Below, in pieces: positions 12,685-12,762 of a DNA stretch of 12,762 nucleotides (positions are counted from its first letter, which is position 1; each line of letters starts with the position of its first letter). Below the pieces are notes generated by a model. That model was not told the origin of the DNA, did not search any database, and saw nothing but the letters and a program-made list of their open reading frames with translations. Position numbers and translations under genes: made by a program. This DNA comes from Kiritimatiellia bacterium (GTDB lineage: Bacteria > Verrucomicrobiota > Kiritimatiellia > RFP12 > DVOR01). The stretch is from positions 1 to 12,762 of the forward strand of contig CAAGNN010000157.1 of assembly GCA_900771325.1 (NCBI GenBank), written 5' to 3'.

Positions 12685-12762
12685 GACCCGCCCCGGGTTC
12701 GAGGTGGACCCGCCCCGGGTTCGAGGTGGACCCGCCCCGGGTTCGAGGTGGACCCGCCCCGG
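12685..12762. repeat. 22-bp tandem repeat array, inverted relative to 3067-3170, cut by window edge
   Basis: Identical 22-bp units start at 12685, 12707 and 12729, and a partial fourth at 12751 runs off the window. The core CCGCCCCGGGTTCGAGGTG is the reverse complement of the unit at 3133-3154 with one or two differences. Three perfectly identical units suggest recent expansion or ongoing homogenisation. Confidence 0.92.

Overview
This is a very GC-rich bacterial window (about 70% GC by eye). All eight recognisable genes are on the + strand. The thioredoxin-like lipid/periplasmic-type protein with a SDWCGWC active site, the zinc-ribbon Ser/Thr kinase with a single membrane span and Ala-rich outer region, and the EboD-like cyclase together suggest a member of the PVC group (Lentisphaerota/Kiritimatiellota/Verrucomicrobiota or Planctomycetota). 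That assignment is inference; no rRNA or ribosomal-protein marker is present.

Layout. 1-345 is the 3' end of a threonine synthase. After an intergenic region with a large heptad-repeat hairpin comes a SNF2-family helicase (558-3047), followed by a 22-bp tandem repeat array and a second heptad-repeat element. A clear extended -10 promoter (3286-3294) and Shine-Dalgarno site precede an exported thioredoxin-fold protein (3329-4003). uvrB (4026-6053) follows 22 nt later, so the two probably share a transcript. A second apparent transcription unit starts just before 6131 and holds four tightly packed genes: an AroB-superfamily sugar phosphate cyclase most like EboD (6131-7291), a membrane Ser/Thr kinase (7309-9678), a membrane M50-like putative metalloprotease (9692-10381) and a sirtuin deacylase (10378-11160, ATGA overlap with the previous gene). 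After a second heptad-repeat hairpin, which includes the 3' end of the sirtuin gene itself, comes an RsmC/RlmG-type RNA guanine-N2 methyltransferase (11324-12490). The window ends in repeats: five tandem GC hairpins with near-invariant GTGAGGT linkers, a further perfect hairpin, and the 22-bp repeat again in inverted orientation.

The genes are mostly housekeeping or general regulation: amino acid synthesis, chromatin/RNA-polymerase-type remodelling, nucleotide excision repair, rRNA modification. The four-gene cyclase-kinase-protease-sirtuin unit is the most unusual gene set; a joint signalling role is only inferred. The noncoding DNA is the more remarkable part: three repeat families (heptads with boundary boxes, 22-bp minisatellites, variable-stem hairpin array) fill nearly every long gap and overlap gene ends.
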